This document shows, in pieces, positions 1 to 6,076 of a stretch of DNA of 6,274 nucleotides. Source of the stretch: a candidate division FCPU426 bacterium (GTDB lineage: Bacteria > Oederibacteriota > JAAXVQ01 > JAUVAV01). Within the stretch, counting starts at the first letter, position 1, and every line of letters begins with the position of its first letter. Position numbers and translations under genes: made by a program. The stretch is taken from positions 1-6,274 of the forward strand of contig JAUXBQ010000156.1 of NCBI GenBank assembly GCA_030619365.1, written 5' to 3'. The notes beneath the pieces were generated by a model. That model did no database searches and was not told where the DNA came from. It saw only the letters and a program-made list of their open reading frames with translations.

Positions 1-329
1 TCTTCCTGACAAAGAATCGATTTATATCGATTATGAAATACATGACCTACTCTTTTATATTTACGATTAAACTCGCCTGCGTAGCCAGTCAGCAGACCCT
101 GCATGAATTCGCCCAAAGGGACTTTAGTAGGCGATAATAGAAAATGTGCGTGATTGGCCATAAGAGCCCAGGCATAGCAGCGTATTTGACTTTTTCCCAA
201 TCCTTCTCCAAATCGTTCGAGAAATTTAAGACGGTCTTTTTTATCTCGATAAATATTGCGATGCTCAATTCCGCGAATAATGACATGGTATATTCCACCA
301 GGTATATGAATTCTTCCTTGTCTTGGCAT
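1..329 (-). CDS. IS200-like / REP-associated Y1 transposase, N-terminal part (runs off left edge)
   Basis: An open frame starts at the ATG at 327-329 and stays open to base 1, giving 109 residues with no stop. It opens MPRQGRIHIPGGIYHVIIRG, the typical start of the Y1 (HUH-type) transposase family that includes RAYTs and IS200-like enzymes. The central CYAWALMANHAHFLL stretch carries the metal-binding HxH pair (His60, His62) after the usual Met-Ala-Asn. PLGEFMQGLLTGYAGEFNR and VGHVFHNRYKS follow, also family hallmarks. Such enzymes cut single-stranded hairpin DNA through one catalytic tyrosine, which would lie beyond the window edge, so catalytic integrity cannot be judged. The ribosome site is weak (AAAGAAA just before ATG). 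The start is chosen because family homology begins exactly there. The gene follows the structured segment 392-614 and an AT-rich leader. RAYTs are normally single-copy, domesticated genes flanked by palindromic repeats; classical IS200 elements are mobile. I cannot separate these options here. Confidence 0.88.
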   Translation of the reverse strand, partial: MPRQGRIHIPGGIYHVIIRGIEHRNIYRDKKDRLKFLERFGEGLGKSQIRCYAWALMANHAHFLLSPTKVPLGEFMQGLLTGYAGEFNRKYKRVGHVFHNRYKSILCQE

Positions 330-360
330 ATTTCTTTAGACAGGAAGACGCTAAAAATCA

Positions 361-390
361 TTTATATTAATTTTGCATATTTTATCGTAA
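361..390 (-). promoter_or_regulatory. Possible promoter for the transposase gene
   Basis: On the minus strand, TTACGA (385-390) and TATAAA (361-366) are 18 bp apart in an AT-rich leader that follows a GC-rich structured segment. The -10-like box is fair and the -35-like box is poor. It would place transcription start about 25 nt before the transposase ATG. This is a sequence-pattern guess only; AT-rich DNA yields such pairs often. Confidence 0.25.
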
Positions 391-391
391 G

Positions 392-614
392 TTAAGCGGT
401 TATCCGGACTACGTCCCGCATTTTTCCTACTCCCGAGTTCACGCATGTTACGACCCGTCTGTTCGCGTCGGACGCCTTACAACGCCCTTTGTCGAGCCGC
501 TTAGACATAGGCGATTGCTCCCCTATGCCCGGCTCCTCGCTACCAGGCTGCCAAGTTTTACCTGGGTCAGTACCTTGCAACTGACCGGCTGAGCAGCAGC
601 TTGCTTGGCGCTCA
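392..614 (-). ncRNA. Densely structured segment: candidate structured RNA or palindromic element
   Basis: Read on the minus strand, this GC-rich segment is a chain of inverted repeats. In order they are: TGAGC/GCTCA (610-614 with 590-594, inner AGCA/TGCT), GGTCAGT/ACTGACC (580-586 with 565-571, perfect 7 bp), CCAGG/CCTGG (561-565 with 543-547), and a nested stem GAGCCG/CGGCTC (530-535 with 494-499) enclosing CATAGG/CCTATG (522-527 with 506-511). Then come GCGT/ACGC (472-475 with 465-468) and GGAC/GTCC (413-416 with 406-409). It begins at the stop codon of the large secreted-protein gene and ends sharply at an AT-rich leader before the transposase gene. A 62-codon frame exists here, but the pairing explains the sequence better. 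Possible identities are a group II intron fragment, a guide-type RNA of an IS200/IS605-like element, a REP-type palindrome cluster or an unknown RNA. I recognise no specific family, and strand is assigned from the neighbours. Confidence 0.42.
590..614 (-). repeat. Hairpin overlapping the stop codon of the large gene
   Basis: TGAGC (minus strand 610-614) pairs with GCTCA (590-594), and inside it AGCA pairs with TGCT (602-605 with 595-598). The first arm contains the TGA stop of the gene at 612-4313. No U-run follows, so it does not look like an ordinary intrinsic terminator. It could protect the mRNA 3' end or be the first stem of the structured segment. Confidence 0.4.
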
Positions 615-3600
615 TTTGACGATCGCGATCTTCTTTATCACTCTTTCTTCCTGGCCGTCATTCGTGCGGGCCTCGACCAGGAGCAGGTAGACACCGTTCG
701 CCAGATTGCTGATATTGATTCTTTCCCAATGTTCGCCAGGCGCATAGTGCCGTCTGAAGGAGAGGACTTCTTTGTTGGTGGTGGTATAAAGCTTGGCACT
801 GACGTCAGCAGGTTGCAGAGTATGGATGACAATATTCGCGTGATGACCCCGGACCGGATTAGGGGCGGCGTAGATATATTTTTTTGAAATGATTTGTCCG
901 TCAAAATCCGGCATCGGCGTTTTGGTGGGCGTGGGGGTCGGCTGGGCGTGCACGGCTTTAAACTGGTAAACGTGGTCGTCGCCTGCCAGCGCATACAGTT
1001 CCAGTTGAAAGTCATGGTCGCCATCCCCCAGCGCCAGGCTGTAGAGACCGTTGGGCGCGCTCCCGAGATCCCGGCTTTGCCAGGCGCCATTGGCATAGGT
1101 CCATTGATAGACATGCCCGTCTTCGGCCGCGGCGTACACTTCCGTGGTCCCGTTGTTGTCCGCGTCGCCAACCAGCAATCCCCGCACGTCCAGGGCCGCG
1201 ATTTGCGTGGTGTCCCAGAAAAAACTGGATGTCCACTTGGCCTGGTACAGGTTCCCGTCCTGGTTGGAAAAATACACTTCATTCTCGCCATCCTGGTTTC
1301 CATCTCCCACGGCCACGGCGCGCATGGCGCCGCCGCCGTTGGCCACAATGCTCTTGGTCCAGGTGCCGCCGTTATATTTAATTTCAAAGAGATTATTGTC
1401 CGCGCAGGCCACGTATAGTTCCTGCTGGTTGTCATTATTCCCGTCCGCGCAGACTACGGCTGTCATTCTCTCCGTGGTTTGAGCAACAATGGTGTTGGAC
1501 CAACCGGCTGCATAGTTAAATTGGTGGACATACCCTTCATCGTTATTCCCGCTAACCGCGTAAAGCTCCATCACGTTATCCTGGTCAGCATCGCCATAGG
1601 CCAGGGCATATACCGGATATCCTAAATCCCCGGCCAGGTCTGTCTTGGTCGCGAAATTCGCGCCACTAAAGGAATAAACATGATTATCCAGGGTGGAGCC
1701 GTAGACTTCGAACTGACCGTCGTTTTCCATGTCATAGACCAGTACGCTGGAATAATATTCGCCGATCCCACCGGCTGGCAAGGGATTGACAGACCAAGCC
1801 GAACCAGCCAGGTCGTATTTCAATATATTTTGCAGTAGCCCGGCTGAGAACACTTCTTGTTGCCCATCATTGTCACCATCAGCTACCCAGACACCTCGAG
1901 TTTCCTCGGTCTGCGCGGTCGCGCCGGCCTGGCCGATATCGGTTATATTCCATTGATAGGGCGGGTTCACTTGTTGAATCACTTTAAGCGCGTTGTTCTT
2001 AATGCCATACGCGCCGGTTATATCCACGCGAATTGTGTAGTCGCCGTAGGCCAGACCGCTCAAATCAAGCTTGCAGCGCAAGCGCGAGACATCTATCACT
2101 TGTACTTCGGTGGCTTGAATATCCGACATGCCCGCCCGGCTGAGTCTCACGCTGGTTGGCACGGAGAAATTATTGCCGTATATGGCCAGCGATACGGTTT
2201 GAATGGCATGATGGTATTCCGGCTCAACGCGGTAAATATCCACAATAGCGGCCGGCGTGGGGGTTGCGGTGGGCGTTACAGTAGGCGAAGCTGTGGGCGT
2301 GGGCACCAGGACCTGCTGGTTTAATGAAAACCCCGAAGAATTGCCACTGCTGTCCGTGGCAATAGCAGTTACATATTCACCGCCCGAAAGCCCGGACGGT
2401 ACCACAGACCAATTGCCGCTTACTGCCGTTGTACTGCCGACTAAACGGAGCGAACCGCCATTTACACCAGCGCCACGATCTGAGATAAACACTTCAATGT
2501 AATCATCTGTACCAGTGGTTGTTCCTTGTATCAAATGAACATCTGCAGGCAGGATAATCGCAGGTGCCGCTTTGTTCTCGTTGGCTCCTAAACCATCAAG
2601 CAAAATTCCTGTGCCAGTAAAGGCACTGATTGTGTTGCCGTAAAAACTATTATAATCCGTACCCGCGCCATTCACTGAAATGCCATTGACTGGTCCTGCA
2701 ATTAGATTCCCAGAACCCGCCACACCCTGGAGCCCTATGCGATTATTCGAGCCTGCAGTAAAGTAAATACCGTTTGTGAAATTGGGGTTTGTAACCGTTC
2801 CGTCAGGTAAAAGTCCGATCCAATTGTTAATGATTTGATTGTTATGGCTAGCTACGCGTATGCCGTTCTGATTGTTTCCGCAAATGTAATTTCTTTCCTC
2901 ACTATTTAAGCCACCAACTACAATGCTTGCATTTGTTAGATAAACGCGAGCTAGATTTATATTTGGCACAACTTGTGTGCCTGTCACATCCAGGCCAATG
3001 TAATTTCCAACTATGTTGCCGGCTGCAACAAAGACTTGAATATCGTATTGTCCATTGCCAGAAATAACATTACCCCGCAAATGATTTTGATCTTGATTCC
3101 ATCCGCCGATTAAATTATTTCCACCGTTGAAAGAAATACCTGTGCTATTACCAGCAATTGTTATTCCATCCGAAGTTAAGCCGACGATATTACCGCTGAC
3201 CGTATTGCCGTTATCTCCGACAGCTATCCCGACACCGTTGCCGGATATGATGTTTCTTTCATGATACGTATCATTTAAAAACCCGCCGATTATATTGTTC
3301 TGACCCCCAATCACGATCCCCTCCCCATTACCAAAACTGCTATCACTATCTGACAAACCAATAATATTATTTTGCACTAGTGTGTAATTGGCATTTTCAA
3401 TATCAATTCCTGTGCCATTTCCAGATATAATATTTCCCTTTCCTGCCTGCGATAGCCCAATCCAGTTATAATTACCGCCGGCTTGCAAATGTATTCCTCT
3501 GTTATTGGAAAAAGCGGCAGTTTGCGTGGCATTGAGTCCGATAATGTTTCCGCATAGTGTGTTTCCGACCCCCGTAATCACGATTCCTGCAAGCCTATTT

Positions 3601-4313
3601 CCTGATATAAGGTTTCCTTCGCCAGCCGAACGGTTTCCTCCGATCAAATTATTATTTCCGGAAATAATCAATCCTGTGCCATTTGCCAGTTCCATAGAGC
3701 CTGTGGAATTAACACCTATGTAGTTTCCCTGAATAATTGAATTGTTACCCGAAATAGTTATACCGGATCCATTCAACCAGTTGTTAGAAATTACATTCCG
3801 CTCTCCTGCGGTTGAACCACCAATGTAATGATAGTTACCTGAAAGCAAAATGCCATCATAACATTCTAATTCAATCCCATCGTTATCATCCCAATCCGTG
3901 CCGATTCTGCAGTTATAGACACGTAGACAGTTTGCAGAACCACCTATACCCACGCTCGCAGAAACCAAGGCTATCCCTGTAAGCGTACTGCCATCACTGC
4001 CCGCGTTAAAAGAAAAACCTCCTCCAATAATCTGATTACCACCACTGTTTATTTCCACCGGATGATTTATTTCATAAATCCCAAAGTTAAATATAGCGGT
4101 AATAGAGTTAGAGCCTGATATATTGAAATTAATTAAATCAGCCGCAGTTGTCAAGTTGGCTTGCTCCACCGCCCAACGTAAAGAACCCACCGTGGCTGGC
4201 GATTCATCCTCGCGATTGGTAACTGTGTAGGTAGCGGAAAACGCATTGGATATTGCACTGAAACATACGATTGTCAGGATAAAAAGCCGGAATAACTGAG
4301 TTTTTAAACACAT
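612..4313 (-). CDS. Large secreted beta-helix / seven-bladed propeller surface protein with sorting-type C-terminal domain
   Basis: 1233 residues. The start is the ATG at 4311-4313, with AGGGGAG six nt upstream (4320-4326). It leads directly into a signal peptide (positive CLKTQLFR, hydrophobic core, likely cleavage near Ala27). Residues 43-65 (SLRWAVEQAN...) match the CSLREAI-like entry of secreted beta-helix proteins. Residues about 85-575 form an Asn/Gly-rich parallel beta-helix with seven NxISGN-type landmarks every 60-61 residues. An Ig-like domain (about 590-668), a Pro-Thr linker (671-688) and a TIG-like domain (about 690-780) follow. Residues about 795-1122 form an FG-GAP/VCBS-like propeller with seven DxDxDG-type motifs. 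After a second Pro-Thr linker (1125-1135), residues 1145-1233 (PNPVRG... NGVYLLLVEA... KKIAIVK) resemble FlgD-Ig / T9SS-type sorting domains. Probably exported and attached to the surface, as adhesin, matrix or carbohydrate-binding protein; no catalytic site is recognised. GC content differs strongly between the two halves. Confidence 0.93.
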   Translation of the reverse strand: MCLKTQLFRLFILTIVCFSAISNAFSATYTVTNREDESPATVGSLRWAVEQANLTTAADLINFNISGSNSITAIFNFGIYEINHPVEINSGGNQIIGGGFSFNAGSDGSTLTGIALVSASVGIGGSANCLRVYNCRIGTDWDDNDGIELECYDGILLSGNYHYIGGSTAGERNVISNNWLNGSGITISGNNSIIQGNYIGVNSTGSMELANGTGLIISGNNNLIGGNRSAGEGNLISGNRLAGIVITGVGNTLCGNIIGLNATQTAAFSNNRGIHLQAGGNYNWIGLSQAGKGNIISGNGTGIDIENANYTLVQNNIIGLSDSDSSFGNGEGIVIGGQNNIIGGFLNDTYHERNIISGNGVGIAVGDNGNTVSGNIVGLTSDGITIAGNSTGISFNGGNNLIGGWNQDQNHLRGNVISGNGQYDIQVFVAAGNIVGNYIGLDVTGTQVVPNINLARVYLTNASIVVGGLNSEERNYICGNNQNGIRVASHNNQIINNWIGLLPDGTVTNPNFTNGIYFTAGSNNRIGLQGVAGSGNLIAGPVNGISVNGAGTDYNSFYGNTISAFTGTGILLDGLGANENKAAPAIILPADVHLIQGTTTGTDDYIEVFISDRGAGVNGGSLRLVGSTTAVSGNWSVVPSGLSGGEYVTAIATDSSGNSSGFSLNQQVLVPTPTASPTVTPTATPTPAAIVDIYRVEPEYHHAIQTVSLAIYGNNFSVPTSVRLSRAGMSDIQATEVQVIDVSRLRCKLDLSGLAYGDYTIRVDITGAYGIKNNALKVIQQVNPPYQWNITDIGQAGATAQTEETRGVWVADGDNDGQQEVFSAGLLQNILKYDLAGSAWSVNPLPAGGIGEYYSSVLVYDMENDGQFEVYGSTLDNHVYSFSGANFATKTDLAGDLGYPVYALAYGDADQDNVMELYAVSGNNDEGYVHQFNYAAGWSNTIVAQTTERMTAVVCADGNNDNQQELYVACADNNLFEIKYNGGTWTKSIVANGGGAMRAVAVGDGNQDGENEVYFSNQDGNLYQAKWTSSFFWDTTQIAALDVRGLLVGDADNNGTTEVYAAAEDGHVYQWTYANGAWQSRDLGSAPNGLYSLALGDGDHDFQLELYALAGDDHVYQFKAVHAQPTPTPTKTPMPDFDGQIISKKYIYAAPNPVRGHHANIVIHTLQPADVSAKLYTTTNKEVLSFRRHYAPGEHWERINISNLANGVYLLLVEARTNDGQEERVIKKIAIVK
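948..1931 (-). repeat. Part encoding the propeller: seven blades of about 47 residues
   Basis: Motifs of the form D-x-[DN]-x-[DN]-x-x-x-E-[VL]-[YF] begin at residues 812, 861, 908, 957, 1004, 1050 and 1097 of the large protein, spaced 46-49 residues apart. Each is followed about 10 residues later by a strand of the HVYQF type (for example NHVYSF, GNLYQA, GHVYQW). The acidic positions resemble the calcium-binding loops of FG-GAP/VCBS and EF-hand-like repeats. Blade two has DMENDG and blade six DADNNG, so the metal ligands vary. Seven copies fit a closed seven-bladed propeller. Confidence 0.8.
2589..4061 (-). repeat. Part encoding the beta-helix: seven 60-61-residue super-repeats
   Basis: Within the large protein, Asn173, Asn234, Asn294, Asn354, Asn415, Asn475 and Asn536 each open the motif N-[VLIY]-I-[SCA]-[GN]. 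The intervals are 61, 60, 60, 61, 60 and 61 residues. Each unit reads approximately GI.I.GNNN.I.GN.IGL, then G..I.GG.NN.IGG, then NxISGN, as expected for about three turns of a right-handed beta-helix. At DNA level the period is about 181 nt, but codons have diverged, so this is an old protein repeat rather than a recent tandem DNA duplication. Confidence 0.8.
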
Positions 4314-4319
4314 TTGGAT

Positions 4320-4326
4320 CTCCCCT
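4320..4326 (-). promoter_or_regulatory. Strong ribosome binding site fixing the start of the large protein
   Basis: On the minus strand AGGGGAG lies six nt before the ATG at 4311-4313, and the downstream residues form a signal peptide. An in-frame GTG at 4389-4391 would add 26 residues, but these come from the palindromic repeat and have no ribosome site, so the shorter start is preferred. Confidence 0.85.
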
Positions 4327-4373
4327 TTTCGACGTATATGCAAGCAGACTGCTGAAAAACCCCCTTTGTCATC

Positions 4374-4508
4374 GTCATTGCGAGCGACCACCGGGAATCC
4401 CGGTTATATTCCATAATCCTTCCGGTCGGGGGAAGCGAAGCAATCTCCCATAAGACATAGCGTTTTTCCTATTGGGGATTGCTTCGTCGCTCAGCTCCTC
4501 GCAATGAC
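4374..4508. mobile_element. MITE-like palindromic element of the GTCATTGCGAG type
   Basis: The 135-bp unit has perfect 11-bp terminal inverted repeats: GTCATTGCGAG at 4374-4384 and CTCGCAATGAC at 4498-4508. Inside, CGAAGCAATC (4436-4445) pairs with GATTGCTTCG (4477-4486), extendable by CCCA/TGGG with one bulge. ACCGGGA (4390-4396) pairs with TCCCGGT (4398-4404). Translated on the minus strand it reads HCEELSDEAI and GRLLRFPRPEG, the familiar spurious peptide of a dispersed repeat found in many bacterial genomes. It encodes no transposase and would depend on one in trans. It sits between the possible promoter of the large secreted protein and its ribosome site, so it may form part of that mRNA leader. 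I see no clear target-site duplication. Confidence 0.8.
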
Positions 4509-4574
4509 TGAAAAAAGGATTTTCCATCACCATATTAGACTGAGTTTTCATTGTTTTCATTTGTTTTTTTATGG

Positions 4575-4609
4575 ATTCGAATACTACTATAATGGAATAG
4601 TATTGGAAT
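4575..4609. promoter_or_regulatory. 12-bp inverted repeat with an AT-rich core: candidate operator/promoter
   Basis: ATTCGAATACTA (4575-4586) and TAGTATTGGAAT (4598-4609) are inverted copies with one mismatch, separated by 11 bp. On the plus strand the core holds TATAAT (4588-4593). On the minus strand it holds TATAGT (4586-4591), with TTTTAA about 17 bp upstream as a weak -35 match. The minus-strand reading would transcribe the large secreted-protein gene with a leader of about 265 nt that includes the palindromic element. The repeat could bind a dimeric regulator; this is inference. Confidence 0.4.
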
Positions 4610-4627
4610 TAAAAGGAATAATAAGAT

Positions 4628-4667
4628 AAAAAAAAGGGGCTGCCCGCAAATGGGCAGCCCCTTTTTT
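4628..4667 (-). terminator. Intrinsic terminator of the lipoprotein gene, bidirectional in form
   Basis: GGGGCTGCCC (4636-4645) and GGGCAGCCCC (4652-4661) form a perfect 10-bp GC-rich stem with a 6-nt loop. It is flanked by eight A (4628-4635) and six T (4662-4667). On the minus strand the stem is followed by eight U residues, 13 nt after the lipoprotein stop codon. The T-run on the other side lets it also stop plus-strand transcription. It separates the lipoprotein transcript from the large secreted-protein gene, which must therefore have its own promoter. Confidence 0.95.
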
Positions 4668-4680
4668 GACTAGCTAGAGC

Positions 4681-6066
4681 TTATATACCAGAACTGAAGG
4701 TGAAATAACCATATTCATGATCGTCGTCGTCTGTTAGCACAACACCATCACCATTGTCGTCAAAGTACTGGCCGGCTGCTGACTTCACGTAGCGTCTGAC
4801 CAGGATTTTAACACCGACACTGGGTGTTTGTGTGTAATCTGCCGGATAAAATCTGTCCGGCAGGTACACATATACTGTGTCGTTAGTGGAAACCTCTGTG
4901 ACAATATCGATAAGTTTTGGCACGATGTTGTACACATCACCACTGTAGTTCCCAATAAGCTGGATATTGGCATTGGTGAGCGTGGTCAGGTCCATTTCTT
5001 CGGTAAACCGAACCCTGAACCAACGGCTTCCTCCGGAATAAGACTGTGCATTAATATCCGGATAGGTGATCGCCGTGTTGTCCGCGGCCGAGGTGGAGAG
5101 ATACACTTCATATTTATCATTGGCTTCGGCTTTGGAATTAGAAGTTCCTCCCCGCGCGAAATACATGCCGCGGTTCAGTTCCTCGGTCGTGGCCGAGGAG
5201 CTACGGATGCCGCTGAGCCCGCCCAGCATGGTGAGCTCGTAACGCGAGGCTGGACTCAGAGTCACCACTAAAATGATTTGATCTGCTACTACTGTTGAGC
5301 TTATAACCGTTGGCGCGGCTCCGCCCGCGTCCACATTAGCCAATGCCATGCTCGCGCTTGGATCCAGGTTAGCTGGAATCCCGCTAATCTGAAACGACGC
5401 CGTGATGGTCACATACGTGTAGCTTGCCGGCACATTGCCGTGGTTGGTTAACTTGGAAATATTATAATTTCCAACACCGCCGATATCAGCTTGAACCAAC
5501 ACAGACAAGAGCGTTAAATTCGACAGGTTGTAGGACGTTTCCGTCATCGGCGCGGAGCTCGTGTAGAACTGGTTGTGGTAGTCGTCCAGCACATTGCCGT
5601 CGTTGATATTATTGTTATTACCGTCCAGCGGCACCCCGGCAGCGCTCGCGACGCCGTGCATGAGCTGGATGCGGTAACGGGTATTGTCCCGCCACCCGGC
5701 CACGTCCGTGGGACGCAGGATCAGCGTCTTGAGCTCGTCCACGTAGGTAATGCTGAAGGCCGTGTACGGTGCTTCCGTGGTGTTGTCCGCGGCCACGTGC
5801 TTGTAATGAATCAGCACCGTGCCGGTGGTGAGCGTGTTGGGATTCATTTTCTTGTCAAAAACGACACGGATTTCGCCGGTCAGGGACAAGAGCCCGGTGG
5901 TGAAGTTTGTCACCGCGGGCATTGCGGCCGAGCGGCTGTCTGTGCTCGAAACCTGATTGGTATTGGGGCTAAGCGGTCCCTGCTTGATAGCGCATGAACT
6001 CATGTACATTACCGACGCGCCTACCAGGCTGAGAGCCGCGACCCCGAGAATAATTTTTTTCATCAT
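4681..6066 (-). CDS. Ig-like-domain surface lipoprotein (SbsA/Big_5-type), internally duplicated
   Basis: 461 residues. The first of two tandem ATGs is chosen because AAAGGAG (6077-6083) lies 10 nt upstream. The N-terminus MMKKIILG with a hydrophobic stretch ends in MSSC. Cys25 is the likely lipidated residue, although Met at -3 is an atypical lipobox. An Asn/Ser-rich tether leads to a first Ig-like domain (about 50-170) with VVFDKKMNPNTL (68-79) and a Cys-free, Asp/Asn-rich end (SAAGVPLDGN at 141, then NDGNVLDD). A weaker middle domain spans about 180-305. A third (about 315-460) repeats the pattern with VRFTEEMDLTTL (352-363) and SAAGQYFDDNGDG (429-441), and ends at DDDDHEYGYFTF. The phrase VxFxxxMxxxT is typical of SbsA-type Ig-like domains in surface proteins. 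Probably anchored in the outer membrane with a structural or adhesive role. It sits between an outer-membrane-type gene upstream and a terminator downstream. No enzyme motif is seen. Confidence 0.9.
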   Translation of the reverse strand: MMKKIILGVAALSLVGASVMYMSSCAIKQGPLSPNTNQVSSTDSRSAAMPAVTNFTTGLLSLTGEIRVVFDKKMNPNTLTTGTVLIHYKHVAADNTTEAPYTAFSITYVDELKTLILRPTDVAGWRDNTRYRIQLMHGVASAAGVPLDGNNNNINDGNVLDDYHNQFYTSSAPMTETSYNLSNLTLLSVLVQADIGGVGNYNISKLTNHGNVPASYTYVTITASFQISGIPANLDPSASMALANVDAGGAAPTVISSTVVADQIILVVTLSPASRYELTMLGGLSGIRSSSATTEELNRGMYFARGGTSNSKAEANDKYEVYLSTSAADNTAITYPDINAQSYSGGSRWFRVRFTEEMDLTTLTNANIQLIGNYSGDVYNIVPKLIDIVTEVSTNDTVYVYLPDRFYPADYTQTPSVGVKILVRRYVKSAAGQYFDDNGDGVVLTDDDDHEYGYFTFSSGI

Positions 6067-6076
6067 AATTCGCAGA

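Noticed and set aside
89..361. 90-codon minus-strand frame starting MIFSVFLSK
   Set aside because: It overlaps the transposase in another frame. The frame starting at 329 carries all Y1 transposase motifs; this one has none.
144..395. 83-codon plus-strand frame
   Set aside because: Antisense to the transposase and its leader, with no recognisable motif.
392..580. 62-codon minus-strand frame in the structured segment
   Set aside because: No ribosome site or known motif, and the sequence is explained by dense base pairing. Conserved amino-acid selection in homologues would change this view.
894..1482. Overlapping plus-strand frames at 894-1418 and 1144-1482
   Set aside because: Antisense shadows of the GC-rich propeller-coding region; no export signal, domain or ribosome site.
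1857..2502. Plus-strand frames at 1857-2324 and 2257-2502
   Set aside because: Antisense to the TIG-like and linker-coding part; their content mirrors the Pro-Thr codons of the real gene.
2589..4061. Regular repeats as a CRISPR array or DNA tandem repeat
   Set aside because: The period exists at protein level only; nucleotide copies are diverged and continuous with the reading frame.
4314..4391. 26-residue N-terminal extension of the large protein from a GTG at 4389-4391
   Set aside because: The extension begins inside the palindromic repeat, has no ribosome site, and would bury the signal peptide. The ATG at 4311-4313 has a strong site six nt upstream.
4375..4560. 61-codon minus-strand frame containing HCEELSDEAI
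   Set aside because: This peptide is the usual spurious translation of the dispersed GTCATTGCGAG repeat.
4588..4593. Perfect TATAAT on the plus strand as a promoter for a plus-strand gene
   Set aside because: No reasonable -35 box at the right distance and no plus-strand gene downstream; transcription would meet the terminator at 4636-4667.
4828..5997. Plus-strand frames at 4828-5271 and 5575-5997, and a minus-strand frame at 4785-4973
   Set aside because: Shadows of the lipoprotein gene, whose frame has signal peptide, domains, ribosome site and terminator.
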